Below are positions 33,205 to 44,300 of a DNA stretch of 64,000 bases, in pieces. The position numbers and the translations under genes were made by a program. The notes below the pieces were generated by a model. The model did no database searches. It was not told the DNA's origin and saw nothing but the letters and a program-made list of their open reading frames with translations. Location of the stretch: the NCBI GenBank assembly GCA_036365455.1, contig JAWQUS010000022.1, positions 4,092,001 to 4,156,000 of the forward strand, given 5' to 3'. The stretch comes from Macrosoma leucophasiata. Taxonomy: Eukaryota; Arthropoda; Insecta; Lepidoptera; Hedylidae. Each line of letters starts with the position of its first letter. The first letter of the stretch is position 1.

Positions 33205-33373
33205 TCGGGTTTTCCTTCCTGACGCTATAACTCCAGAACGCATGAACCGATTTCCACGGTTTTGCATTCGTTGGAAAGGTCTCGGGCTCCGTGAGGTTTA
33301 TAGCAAAGAAAATTCAGGAAAAATTATATATAAAACGACATCCACGCGGGCCAAGCCGCGGGGCAACAGCTAG
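33205..33373 (+). mobile_element. Helitron 3' part
   Basis: Ends cggggcaacagctag before T at 33374, preceded by a GC-rich hairpin segment. The 5' end is not clear. Confidence 0.55.
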
Positions 33374-33663
33374 TTTTACATAAAAAAAAAATTTAGACTT
33401 CCTGCGCTGTATCACGTCAAAAAACATTAAAATAGTCACACATGCGTCAAAAGTTCAAAGACACCGCCACGCACCACTGGTTTAGGTGTCCGGAAAAAAA
33501 AAGTTCATTGAATACAATCAATGAGGAGGGTTAAACAATAGTTAGGTCTAGAATGCTAGCCTTTGTTTCTAGTCCTATTTAATAAGAACTAAGTGGAATT
33601 GGCGGTATAATAATAATTTTGGTGTTTGTCACAATTTATGGGATATAGCGGCTTTTTTTTAAC

Positions 33664-33976
33664 GTATCGTAACTTCACGTCTGTAATCCCCGAAGGGGTA
33701 CCTCTGCCTGGTAAATGCATGCATTCAATCATACATGCAAACACCCACGATTCGCCGGTAACGTTTTGGCCCATATAACAGGTGTTGAGCCTGTTGACAT
33801 CTCCGGGCACATTACCAAACTTCGAGGTACTGGGAAATTTCCAGAAAATTTGAAAAATCCCAATAGAACCAGAGATAAAGGACTTTACACCATTATGTCT
33901 GATAACCCCCTACCCGGGAATCGAACCCCGGACCTCAGCGTAGTAGTAGTGCCCAGCTACCAATAGGCTACCGAGG
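33664..33976 (-). repeat. SINE B, full length
   Basis: Minus-strand head with B box complement gggaatcgaac at about 33916-33926 and body reading back to the tail block gtaatccccgaaggggta. Confidence 0.75.
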
Positions 33977-34006
33977 CTTTTTAAAATTAGTTTATTCTTT
34001 TTTAAC

Positions 34007-34075
34007 TGCCTCAGTAGTCTTGCAATAGAAGGCTTCTACTCTTATGTTGAGTTTCTGGGTGTGATCCCGGATATG
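34007..34075 (+). repeat. SINE B head fragment, diverged
   Basis: ctgcctcagtagtcttgcaa resembles the A-box region, followed by a weak B box (gtgtgatccc). Confidence 0.45.
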
Positions 34076-34127
34076 TATAGAATTTTACTTTAATATACGC
34101 GAAATCGCGAAAAATAGTTTTATTACA

Positions 34128-34550
34128 TGTTTTTACTGGAGGTAGAGTTCCAGTTTCGAGTTCGAGGCCGTAGGCACCACCGCATAAGCTAATTTATCTG
34201 CCGTTAAATGGTAGTGTTCAGCACTATCGTGTTCCAGTTAGATGGTAACGGCCTCGTAATAACTATCACAAAGCCATAATAACGAAGGTCTCAGGGGTGG
34301 CAATGCATCTGCATTTTGACTTCTGGTCTTAGGGCAAGATTCACAGACCGCACTACGACTTTCCTTTCGAGCAAAGTACACTTCGAACTGTCAAAACCCA
34401 TACATTTCTGACAGTTCTAAGCGTACTTTGCTCAAAGTAAAGTCGTAGTGCGGTCTGTGAATCTCGCCCTTAGTGTGGGTGTCTATAGGCTGCAGTCATC
34501 ACTTAACATCAATGTGAACTGCATGCTTGTTCGCCACCTTCATTACAATA
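34128..34550 (+). repeat. SINE A split by a PIF/Harbinger-like MITE
   Basis: SINE A from tactggaggtagagttcc to ccaccttcattaca, interrupted at 34332-34469 within the tggtctt...gtgtgggtgtc block. Confidence 0.8.
34332..34469. mobile_element. 138-bp MITE with TTA target duplication
   Basis: Inverted ends starting GGGCAAGATTCACAGACCGC and the complement of GGGCGAGATTCACAGACCGC, extending about 35 bp. TTA is present at 34329-34331 and 34470-34472. A related pair of ends bounds 61793-62128. Confidence 0.85.
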
Positions 34551-34933
34551 AAACAAAATCGATGAGTGTAGCTCGCGAAAACCTAAGATCCATCGAACCC
34601 TAACGTCAAATAAAAATCGTAAACGAATTTACAATTTAAACAGCTACATTTAAAATTCCGACAACGTACACGCTTCCGCTTATGAAATGCACCCAATATA
34701 ATATGTTTATAATAACCCAGTACTATTGTCGGTGCGTTCATTGTTTTAGGCCAGGTGTTCCGTCGGTCGCTGCATGAATTGAATTGCAAGCAAACCAATA
34801 GGTTTTAATGTATTTAGGTATTTAGTATTTATGTGAGTGCGTTAGAAAACTATAGGTACCTACAGTCGGGCAGCTGTGAGACAAAAGATATACTATGAAT
34901 TTAATGTCACGTACCTATGATAAATTAAGTACT

Positions 34934-35078
34934 ATGAGACAGCGTCTCTTATTTTTGTGGAAATTTTATTTGCTGATTTTTGTCGCATATACAACAGATT
35001 TAATGACATTTATTGCCCAGAAAGACAAACACGTCACTTATCAAGAAACATGCAACAATGTTATAATACGAAATGTAG
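34934..35078 (+). CDS. Possible first coding exon (signal peptide) of the 35-63 kb gene
   Basis: From ATG at 34934 (another in-frame ATG at 34895) the frame starts MRQRLLFLWKFYLLIFVAY, a basic N-terminus followed by a long hydrophobic run as in a signal peptide. A donor-like G|GTAGTT after 35078 would leave one base of a codon, matching the two-base start of the exon at 35187 and creating Gly just before the conserved GGCTFP. The intron would be 108 bp with a good pyrimidine tract. Against it: about 20 unexplained residues between the hydrophobic run and the conserved start, and a weak donor. The real first exon could lie upstream instead. Confidence 0.35.
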
Positions 35079-35186
35079 GTAGTTGCCGTTCTTAGATTAG
35101 GTATTAATTTAGCTAAGCCCTGTTTATATTTAGTTATACCTTTTTTGTTTTTCTTTGATACTCATCTCGCTGTTCCCTCGTTCCAG

Positions 35187-35334
35187 GTGGCGGCTGCACG
35201 TTCCCAGCGGAGTGGACGGGCAGCTGGTTCCAGTCGGGCATCCTGGGTCTGATCGCCATCAACTCCACGCACATACAGTCCAAGGGCGAGTGCTCCGAGA
35301 CTGAATCGTACGACAAGTTCCTGCTTTACGACAG
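35187..35334 (+). CDS. Exon encoding the N-terminal GCTFP...W module
   Basis: The acceptor follows a pyrimidine-rich tract (ccctcgttccag). Starts with two bases of a split codon, then GCTFPAEWTGSWFQSGILGL and ends SYDKFLLYD plus AG of an Arg codon. The donor is GTGAGC. GCTFP with conserved Trp residues is the family's first signature. Confidence 0.85.
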
Positions 35335-38300
35335 GTGAGCAATTACAATATAAAAAAATAATTTTGCAAATCGGCCCACAAACGATGGAGAAATTGCGTA
35401 ACATATAGTACACACAAAAAAACAACATACGGGTCGAATTGAGAACCACCTCCTTTTTGAAGTCGGTTAAAAATAAACTTTATTTAATGCAAAAGAAAAG
35501 TCTAAGAGGAGAAAAAAAACATATAGCCCATTGTACCTCATTTTTATAATGTGTGCGTTAAAGTTTAAATAAATAAATATAGACTGCAATTATCACTTAA
35601 CATCAGTGAGCTGCATGCTTATTTGCTACCTCCCTTACATAAAAAAATAAAATGGTCTCTTTGGTTATAATAATAATAATAATGGCAACCCATTGTACGT
35701 CCCACTGCTGGTCACGAGTCTCTCCCCTTTTTGGGAGGAGGCCTGGAGCTTACTCCACCACGCTGCTCCAATGCGGATTGGTGGAGATACGGGTTAGTGG
35801 CCAACCCGCTGTCGGATGTTTTCAAACCGCCCATAAGGCCTCCGACAAGGTTTAACGACTGCTATCTATCGATAGCAACCGGCAACGACGGCTTAACGTG
35901 CCCTCCGAAGCACGGAAATGCGCATTTTAATTTGCCACAGCGGTCACCCATCACATACCCGACCGCGCCCGTAACGCTTAACCGAGTAGATCGCTTCCGA
36001 TCTACACCAGCCGCCGAACCATGCGCGCTTCTCTTTGGTTAATAAAATTAATTCAAAGGAGATGTTGCAAAAATGTATGGACCTCCGGCCATGTATTGTA
36101 CACAATATCATTAAACAGGCAAAATCAATATAAAAACGTTTTTTACTGCATATCTTCACTTATTTAGCTTTGTTTGCAGTTACAAAACATTATTTTCAGT
36201 TAGAATTGCAACTCAAAAGATGGCGGGCGATGTCATTTTGACATTTTCATTTTTATAATTGTATATTCTCAATACTATCGAAATCGATTTCAATACTATA
36301 CTAATCGATTCCCAATTTTTAAAAAAATCTTCGGAACTTCTATAAGTTGATCGATTTGATACATCGTTTTTTTTATTATTTATGTGATGCACTAGTAAGA
36401 TACAGATAGCATTAATTTTGTTTTATCTATCTTATCTTGCCCAAACGTCGGCTGTATCGCCGCCATGTTGAAATGGTTGAAAATGATATAATCGTTTGAA
36501 TTAAATGTGGTTGTAACTCTAAAATATATTCTTAATTAAATTAGTTGTATTTTTTTCCGATTCTTCTTTAATTTACCCATTTTTTGAGGACATGTACAAA
36601 CCAGAGTCGAGTTCGCAACATCTCCTTTAATATATTATTAATTGAATTGATCCGTAATTACTGTCACAAAGACATAACAACTGAGGTCTCAGGGGTGGAA
36701 ACGCATCTACATTTCGACCCATCGTTTTTATGTAGATGTCTATAGACTGCAATTATCACTTAACATCAGTGAGCTGAAAGCTTGTTTCACCTTTCTTAAA
36801 TAAAAAAAAAATGTCTCTTTGGTTGGTAAAATTACCTAATTCAAATTTCCCGGGTTCATGAAATCTCAGAAATATACAATAAAATCTAATTTTAAGTTAA
36901 GGGAACAGCGTTCCAATTTATTAAAAAAGCTGGATTCCTATTACTTTGAATTATAATATTCAAAGCTCTCTCATGAGACTGACTTACAAGACTTACAAAG
37001 CCAATTACTCCAAAAAGAATTAGAAATAGAGTCAATTTTTGTAAAATATGAAGCGGCTCAGACTAAGCTTTCTCAGCATCTGCAGGAGGCTGGTGAGTTA
37101 GTCGACTTGGTAACATATAATGCGGAGAGATATGAGTCACTAACTACCAAATATTTAATTGCTGAGACTGATTGTCCTCCTACCTCTGTGCCTCAAATTG
37201 TTCCTCCCATTATAACAAAAAATAATTGTAATATGAACATATGCAGTACAATGTTATTTTGTGACAAATTAGGTTCAGGTTTTGGACCTCTACTAAAAGA
37301 CCACCTCAATCATAACATAATCAACCATTGCTACCCATATTTAACTTTTAAGCAATTAATTGGCAGAATAGAGAACACAAAAATTAATAGTAATACATCT
37401 GTGATCATTCTGTTTGGGAATAGCTTAGGTCTTTAAAAAAAGGACATTGTTGATGGTATTGAAACCTTACTGAAAATGAATTAAAAAAATGTAATGATGT
37501 GCGCACTCCATTATTCAAAATTATTAACACAATGGTAAAATAACTCTATTTATTATTTGAATAATGTAATACATACATTGTCTTGTCGTCATAGTGACAA
37601 ATTATTGTATTTTGACACTAATAAATTTATTAGTGGTTTTAAACTGACTCAGTACGCTATGTTTCTTCCTAAGAAATGTAGAACTTTACTAGCTACATTG
37701 ATAGCTTATAATATTAACATAGTTATGGAAAATGTAACTAAAAACAATTATTTGTCGGACAGTAACATAAATATTACAAATTGTATTGTGCATGACAAAG
37801 CAGAGCGTTCATATATTGAACCTCAGTCTACATCTTCCATCACTAGAGACGTGGAGTATGCTCCAGCACAGCGAGGAAATACACGCTGTATGGCCTGGCT
37901 GTCTAGTGGTAGTGATGGGGATGGAGGACAAACTCTGTATTATTATAATTTAAACTAGATTTTAAGACAAAGGAAGTTACCAATAACAAGCATTCAAATA
38001 AATCGGTATCTTCTGGCACTCCTATGTTAAACAGAAGTAGTCATTTGGTATTATTTCACCAAAACATTCAAGGGTGGGAACAAGAAAGGGATTCTAAGAT
38101 ATTGCAATTAGAATTAGTATTAGAGAAACTTCAATTTGATATTATTTGTTTATCTGAGCATTGGTTGAAAGAAAACCAAGTGTTGATTAATTATAAAAAT
38201 TACTCTGTAGTAAGTTGTTATACCCGAAAAACTATGCATCATGGAGGTACTCTTATTATGATAAAGAATTCTATCAATTCAAGGGAACGTAGGGACATAG

Positions 38301-41300
38301 TTGACTTATCAGTGGAACATGTTGCGGAAATATCTTGTGTTGAGCTGGAGAAGCATATAATAGTGTGCGTTTACAGACCACCAAATTACGAGTACCAAAA
38401 CATTAATGTATTTGACTCCACTACGGAGGATGTATTGAAAAAAGCTTGTTCTAGTAAAAAATCTGTTATTGTATGTGGAGATTTCAATTAATATTTATTA
38501 ATATTTTGGAAAATAGCTATAATAGTTGTAGACTATTGAATCTTTTTATGTCGTTCAATCTAAGTAATGTTTTTTTGGAACCCACTCGAGTGAGTCCAAC
38601 CTCAGCAACTTGTATTGATAATATATTTTGTGATCTTAAATATTTAGATAAAAATATTGTTAACTGCATGCCTTCGGGTCATAGCGGGCAAATAATGACT
38701 TTTGCCACTGCTAATAGTAAAAATATAACACAAAAAACATACAGACAAATAACTTCTGCTAAATTAAACTATTTTAATGACATGTTAATTAAAGAGTTAT
38801 ATTCCCAAAAGTTTGATTAAAATAGTGCAAATAATTGTTATGAGCAAATTTTAAGGTACTTAATACACAATTTAATAAAACATTTAAAATTAAAACTAAA
38901 TCTACCAAATATAAATTTAGTTTCTGTGATTGGGCTACAACTGGCATTCGTAAAAGTAGGGAGAGATTATTCGAATTATATGGCCTTAAGAATTGTATGC
39001 AAAATGAAAAAACTTAATAAATATATCGCTACATATTCAAAAATTTTCAAAAATGTGTGTCAAAAGGCAAAGTCTATATATTTGAGTAGGAAAATAATAA
39101 ATGCAGACTATAAGATGAAGGCTACGTGGAAAGTAATAAATAGTGAAGCAGGTAAAAATAAACGGAGTGATGGTCGCGTGATTTTGGAGACATCTCAGGG
39201 TACTGTGAGTTCGAATCCTGACATTGCGCAGCATTTTGTAGAATACTTTGCTAATATTCCCTTTGATATTACAAAACCCTTAAACTCATCCTCTTTATTA
39301 TCCATTGATATTCTGAAAAATAACGTAGAAGCTTGTACTATTCAATTTAGGTTTAAACATGTTAGCCCACAGTCTGTAAGTTCAGCTTTTCATCAACTTA
39401 AAATAAAAGCTACCGAAGATATTTATGGCATGTCTGTTATGGTGTGTAAGTTGATTATAGATACCTTAGCTCCTTACTTAGCATCCATTTTTAACTTATG
39501 TATTGATCAGGGAGTCTTTCCAGATTTATTAAAGTTTAGTAAAGTTATACCGTTATTTAAATCAGGTGACAATAAAAACCCTAATAATTATAGACCGGTA
39601 TCTATTCTGCCCGTTCTCAGTAAAGTGTTCGAAAAACTGATGCTTACTCAATTGTTGCAACATTTCAATACAAATAACATCTTACACGAACAGCAATTTG
39701 GTATTACAAAAGGACGTTGTACAACCGATGCCGATGTTGCTTTATTAAAACATATTTTTGAAGCTTGGGAGGATTCACAAGATGCTATAAGGCGTTTGAC
39801 TGCGTGGACCACAATACATTAATTGGCAAACTTGATCATTATGGACTTGAAAATAAAGCTCTTCAACTTGTTCAATCTTACCCTAAGAATCGGGAACAAG
39901 TAGTTCAAGTGAATGGAGTAAAATCTCAAGGTGCAAAGACAGGAATGGGTGTCCCACAGGGCTCAATATTAGGACCATTTCTGTTTTTAGTCTACGTTAA
40001 TGATTTACTTCATTTGATGCCTAACAGTATGCCCAAAACAATTTTATTTGCAGACGATACTTCAATAGTTTTTAAAATGAACAGACGAAATTCAGATTAC
40101 GATACTGTAAATAAGGTAGAGGAGAAGTACATAAATGGTTTACTTGTTTTATATTATTTCGCATTAACACATGCTTGTGAAATATATTTTATTTTAAAGT
40201 AAAATGGAAAGAAAAATTTGACTTCAGGCGAGACTCGAACTCGCGGCCTACTGGGAATCTAGTCCAGCCGCTCTTCCAATTGAGCTACTGAAGTCCTGCC
40301 CGATTTGTCAAGTCTTTCCTTCACATTTGTTGCATTGCTTTATGGTAGCAGCAGCGCCATCTATTGCCAACTATGCTAGTTAGGCAGCCATCTATTGCCA
40401 ACTATGCTAGAAGAGCGGCTGGACTAGATACCCAGTAGGCCGCGAGTTCGAGTCTCGCCTGAAGTCAAATTTTTCTTTCCATTTTACTTTAAAATAAAAT
40501 GGTTTACTGTCAATAATCTTGCACTGAATAGTAAAAAAACCAAATGTATCCGTTTTACCCTCCCTAATGTAAAAAGTAAAGAAGGAGACATTCTTATAAA
40601 CAATAACAAAATTCAATTTGTTGATGACGCTACCTTCTTGGGAATAACGCTTGACTCGAAGTTACAATGGGGACCACTTATTAGGCAGTTAGCGAAACGT
40701 CTGAGTGCCGCAGCTTATGCTGTTCGAAAAATTAGGCAATTAACTGATATAGACACAGCAAGACTTGTTTATTTTAGCTATTTTCACAGTGTCATGTCCT
40801 ATGGTATTTTATGGTGGGGTCGAGCGGCTGACATACAATCAATTTTTGTATTACAGAAGAGGGCCATTAGAGCGATGTATAACTTACGTAGTCGTGATTA
40901 TTTGAAAGAACTATTTAAAGAAATAAATATAATGACAGTCCCTTGCCATTACATCTATGAAAATATACTTTTCGCGAGGAAAAATTTACATCTATTTGAT
41001 AAAATCTCCGATAGGCATAATTATAATACGAGGAATAAGAACAAGTTGTCTCTGCCAAGTTTTCGACTGGCGAAAACTAATACATCTTTCCAAAAAAATA
41101 TAGTGTAGAATTTTATAACAAGATCCCATCCGGGATTGCTGAACTCACCGATGGTAAATTCAAAGCATTACTTAAACGCACTCTATGTAAAAAGGCTTAC
41201 TATAAACTCGAGGACTATCTCAAGGATAGAAATGTTTGGCTAAATGCTGATCTAGCTCCACAAGGGTGTTAAATGTAATAATCAAAGTGTAACGTTGATA

Positions 41301-44300
41301 TTATATTGTTAATTTTAAGCTTGTTTAAATTATGGAAAATTGTAAAAATATGCCTAAGAGATATTTTTAAAAGAGCCGACTGAGTTTTTTCCGGCAAGTT
41401 TTTCTCAGATCATATTGGCCTTTGGAACTTTGCCGGTGAATGACAAAGAATGACTCTTTTTCTTTTCTTTTTACTCTTTTTTATCAGTTTGTAAAGGGGA
41501 AATGAGACATTCTACTGATATACATACTTTTTACATTAGTTTATGACATTTAGTTTTATCTTAGTGATATTCTTGACTTTACATATATTTTTTATCTTGT
41601 TTGACGTGTATATCAATTGTTATTCACTTTAATTTATTTTGTTTGTTTTTGACGTGTCATAAGAGGTGCCTGTCACCCTAAATGAATAAACGAGTTTCTG
41701 ATTCTGATTCTGATTCATGACCACAGCTTCGACATAGCAACTGGTGATATTGACAGAGAAAAAACAAGTGGGAATAATAAATAATGAATTATGTATTATC
41801 TATGTGATTCCATTTGGTTTTTTATTGTAATATCATTTGTTTTCCCATATGTTTTATTGAACAGTTTGCCGATGAGAATTTCCACCATTAGGGTGTGTTA
41901 TTTATTGTTTATTGTGATTCTTGTTTATGGAAGTCTATGATATGGTTGTTTTTTTTTTGGAAAATGTTCAGGGTTCCTCAAAAGAAAATAAAGGAAACCG
42001 TATAAATCACTCGTGCGTCTGTCTGTCCGTCTGTCAATCTCTCACAAACAATTAGCTTGACTAATTATTTGTGAGAGATTGACGACAATTGCTGAGTCGA
42101 TTGAGATGAAATTTGGTGCACATGCATCAATTACCCAAACGAGTAGTAGGTATACATATATGTGCACACATTTCACACTTTTGGAGGATAAAAAAGTTTG
42201 GCAAATATTATGTATCTTCACGGCAAGTCTCTTATGGGGTAGGCAGAGAGTATAGAGCGCCAGATATTCCGGTCACTGAGTACTGACACACTTCGCGTGC
42301 TTCTTCTATATTATGTATTATATTAAGGTTTTATTGTAAGTACCTCAATCATTTATAGTTTTGAAATTTATCAGAAATAAATAAGCGAAAAATTACCATT
42401 CTCTCCCTATAATTGCAAAAATAGGTAATCGACCCAAAAAAATTTAAAAATAAAAATATATACGGATAATGTTATGTATTTTTTTTATTTATGGATTACT
42501 TACAGGAAAGCCTATAAGAGATTTATGGAATTTAGTAAAAAGGAAGCATCTCCATTGTACGGAACCCTGAACACGCGAAGCCGACTAGCACTTGTCCAAC
42601 TTTTTTTTATCTTAGAACTGTGTATAATCAGAATGGTAAACATTGAAAAAGCAAAACATTTAGGATTGTGAGAAAATGCACTGAACGTAAACTGTTTCCT
42701 ACATTGTGTTCGTGTTTTACATTCTAAAGGACTTATTACACGGCACGGTATTCAGGGTACGATAGCAAGGGTCAGGGTAGTGTAATAAAATTTAGGGAGT
42801 TAGGGCCCTAATTAGGGCGACCGGAGCGGCCCGTGTATTTGTACTGTGATTGGGTTAGGGCGCTGTCGACCGGATAGTGTAATAAGCGGCAACCCGGCGC
42901 GAGGCCACGCTTACCCTTTCTGCCGGACCCTGAAGACCGTGTCGTGTAATACGCCTTTTAACTAACAGGCAAATGTCGTTCTGTAATATTATAAGTCATG
43001 GCATCATCGGTGTAAGCATAGAGAACGCGGGCCACGGTACTCCATTGCTGCCTGCTTCTCCCTTATTCCCACCTACGTATGCCAATGTTCATACATTTAA
43101 CGTTTTGGTAGTTAAAAATGAACGAATTTTCGAAATACTGAACTATGCTGAACATTTTCATTAACGATTGGCTGCTGATTTTAATGAATTCAATCGGTGC
43201 AATGTATCGCACATTGTTTACCGTTTAGATACTCAAATTAGCCCGAGTTTTCCTGAAAGTGTGCACTGGATTGGAGTATTTAAAACGCATAAAAAGTTAA
43301 TTTATGGAAAAATTGATATTCAGTTGTTTCGTGATCAAGCAAGATTCAAGACCTAATCAAAATGGGTAGGGTATTTGACTAATACAACGTGTAAAATAAT
43401 GAAGAAATAATATTTGAGAGTATTAATTTACATCGTATCCACAATCAAATGGCAAACTATCGACACAGCGCTGTATTTATTTTCCATATAATTTTATTTA
43501 TTAGTTTAATGTTAAAAATTGTACAACCCTAAACAAAGACTGAAGCGAAGTCGTAACGGCGCGGGCGTCGCGTTAGCGCGGCGCGAAGTAGAGATAAGTG
43601 AAGTCAACACAGGGCTGTTACTTGAAATATTTGAGAAAAACATTGACTTAGATTTTCTCCTCAACTATAACCTTTTCAATTGCCTAATTATCACTGCTAT
43701 AGATAACACTTTGGAATCAATATACCTACACCGTAACATTTCTTTCTTCATTATTTTACACGTTTAATATTAACACTAGCTGTTGCCCGCGGCTTCGCCC
43801 GCGTGGGTGTCGTTTTATAAATAACTAAGAAGCCTATGATCTTTCTCAAAGCCAGCTCTATCTCTGTACCAAATATCATTAAAATCGGTTCAGTCGTTTG
43901 GACGTGAAAAGGTAACAGACAGACAGACAGACAGAGTTACTTTCGCATTTATAATATTAATAATAATAGTAGGGAAGTAGGGATAGTGCTCACAGTGCTA
44001 AACACTTTTTTTATGTAATGGAAGTGGCAGACAAGCATGCAGTTCACATTGATGTTAAGTGATGACTGAAGCCTATAGACCAAGGTCAAAATGCAGATGC
44101 GTTACCACTCCTGGGGCCTAAAGTGTTATGCCTCTGTGCCGGAAATTGCAGGGCCGTACATTACCACCTGACCGGAACACGATAGTGCTAAACACTACCA
44201 TTTAGCGGCAAGTATATAAGGTAATAAAAAAAAAGGCTGCGTCACTGGAGCTCTACCACCAGTAAATAATGTTAATCTGTCAGTAATTCATGTTGTTATT

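Larger units (their letters stand above)
36845..41716 (+). mobile_element. CR1/Jockey-type LINE, degenerate, with (TGATTC)n tail
   Basis: Contains ORF1 remnants (36860-37958), endonuclease (38024-38820), reverse transcriptase (38926-40142), the pol C-terminus (40500-41272), a 3' UTR and the terminal repeat gattctgattctgattc. It lies in the sense orientation within the 9-kb intron between 35334 and 44313. Several frameshifts and a 352-bp insertion show it is inactive. A truncated 3' UTR copy lies at 17036-17326. Confidence 0.85.

Noticed and set aside
34583..34798. 71-codon minus-strand frame upstream of the host gene
   Set aside because: No recognisable domain and AT-rich codons; nothing beyond an open stretch supports it.
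40186..40275. Functional tRNA gene with an AGA-like loop
   Set aside because: Serine tRNAs need a long variable arm, which is absent, and the sequence lies inside a transposed 352-bp foldback with target duplications.
43519..43767. 82-codon plus-strand frame starting in a GC-rich pocket
   Set aside because: It has no splice signals that fit the neighbouring exon phases and no similarity I recognise.
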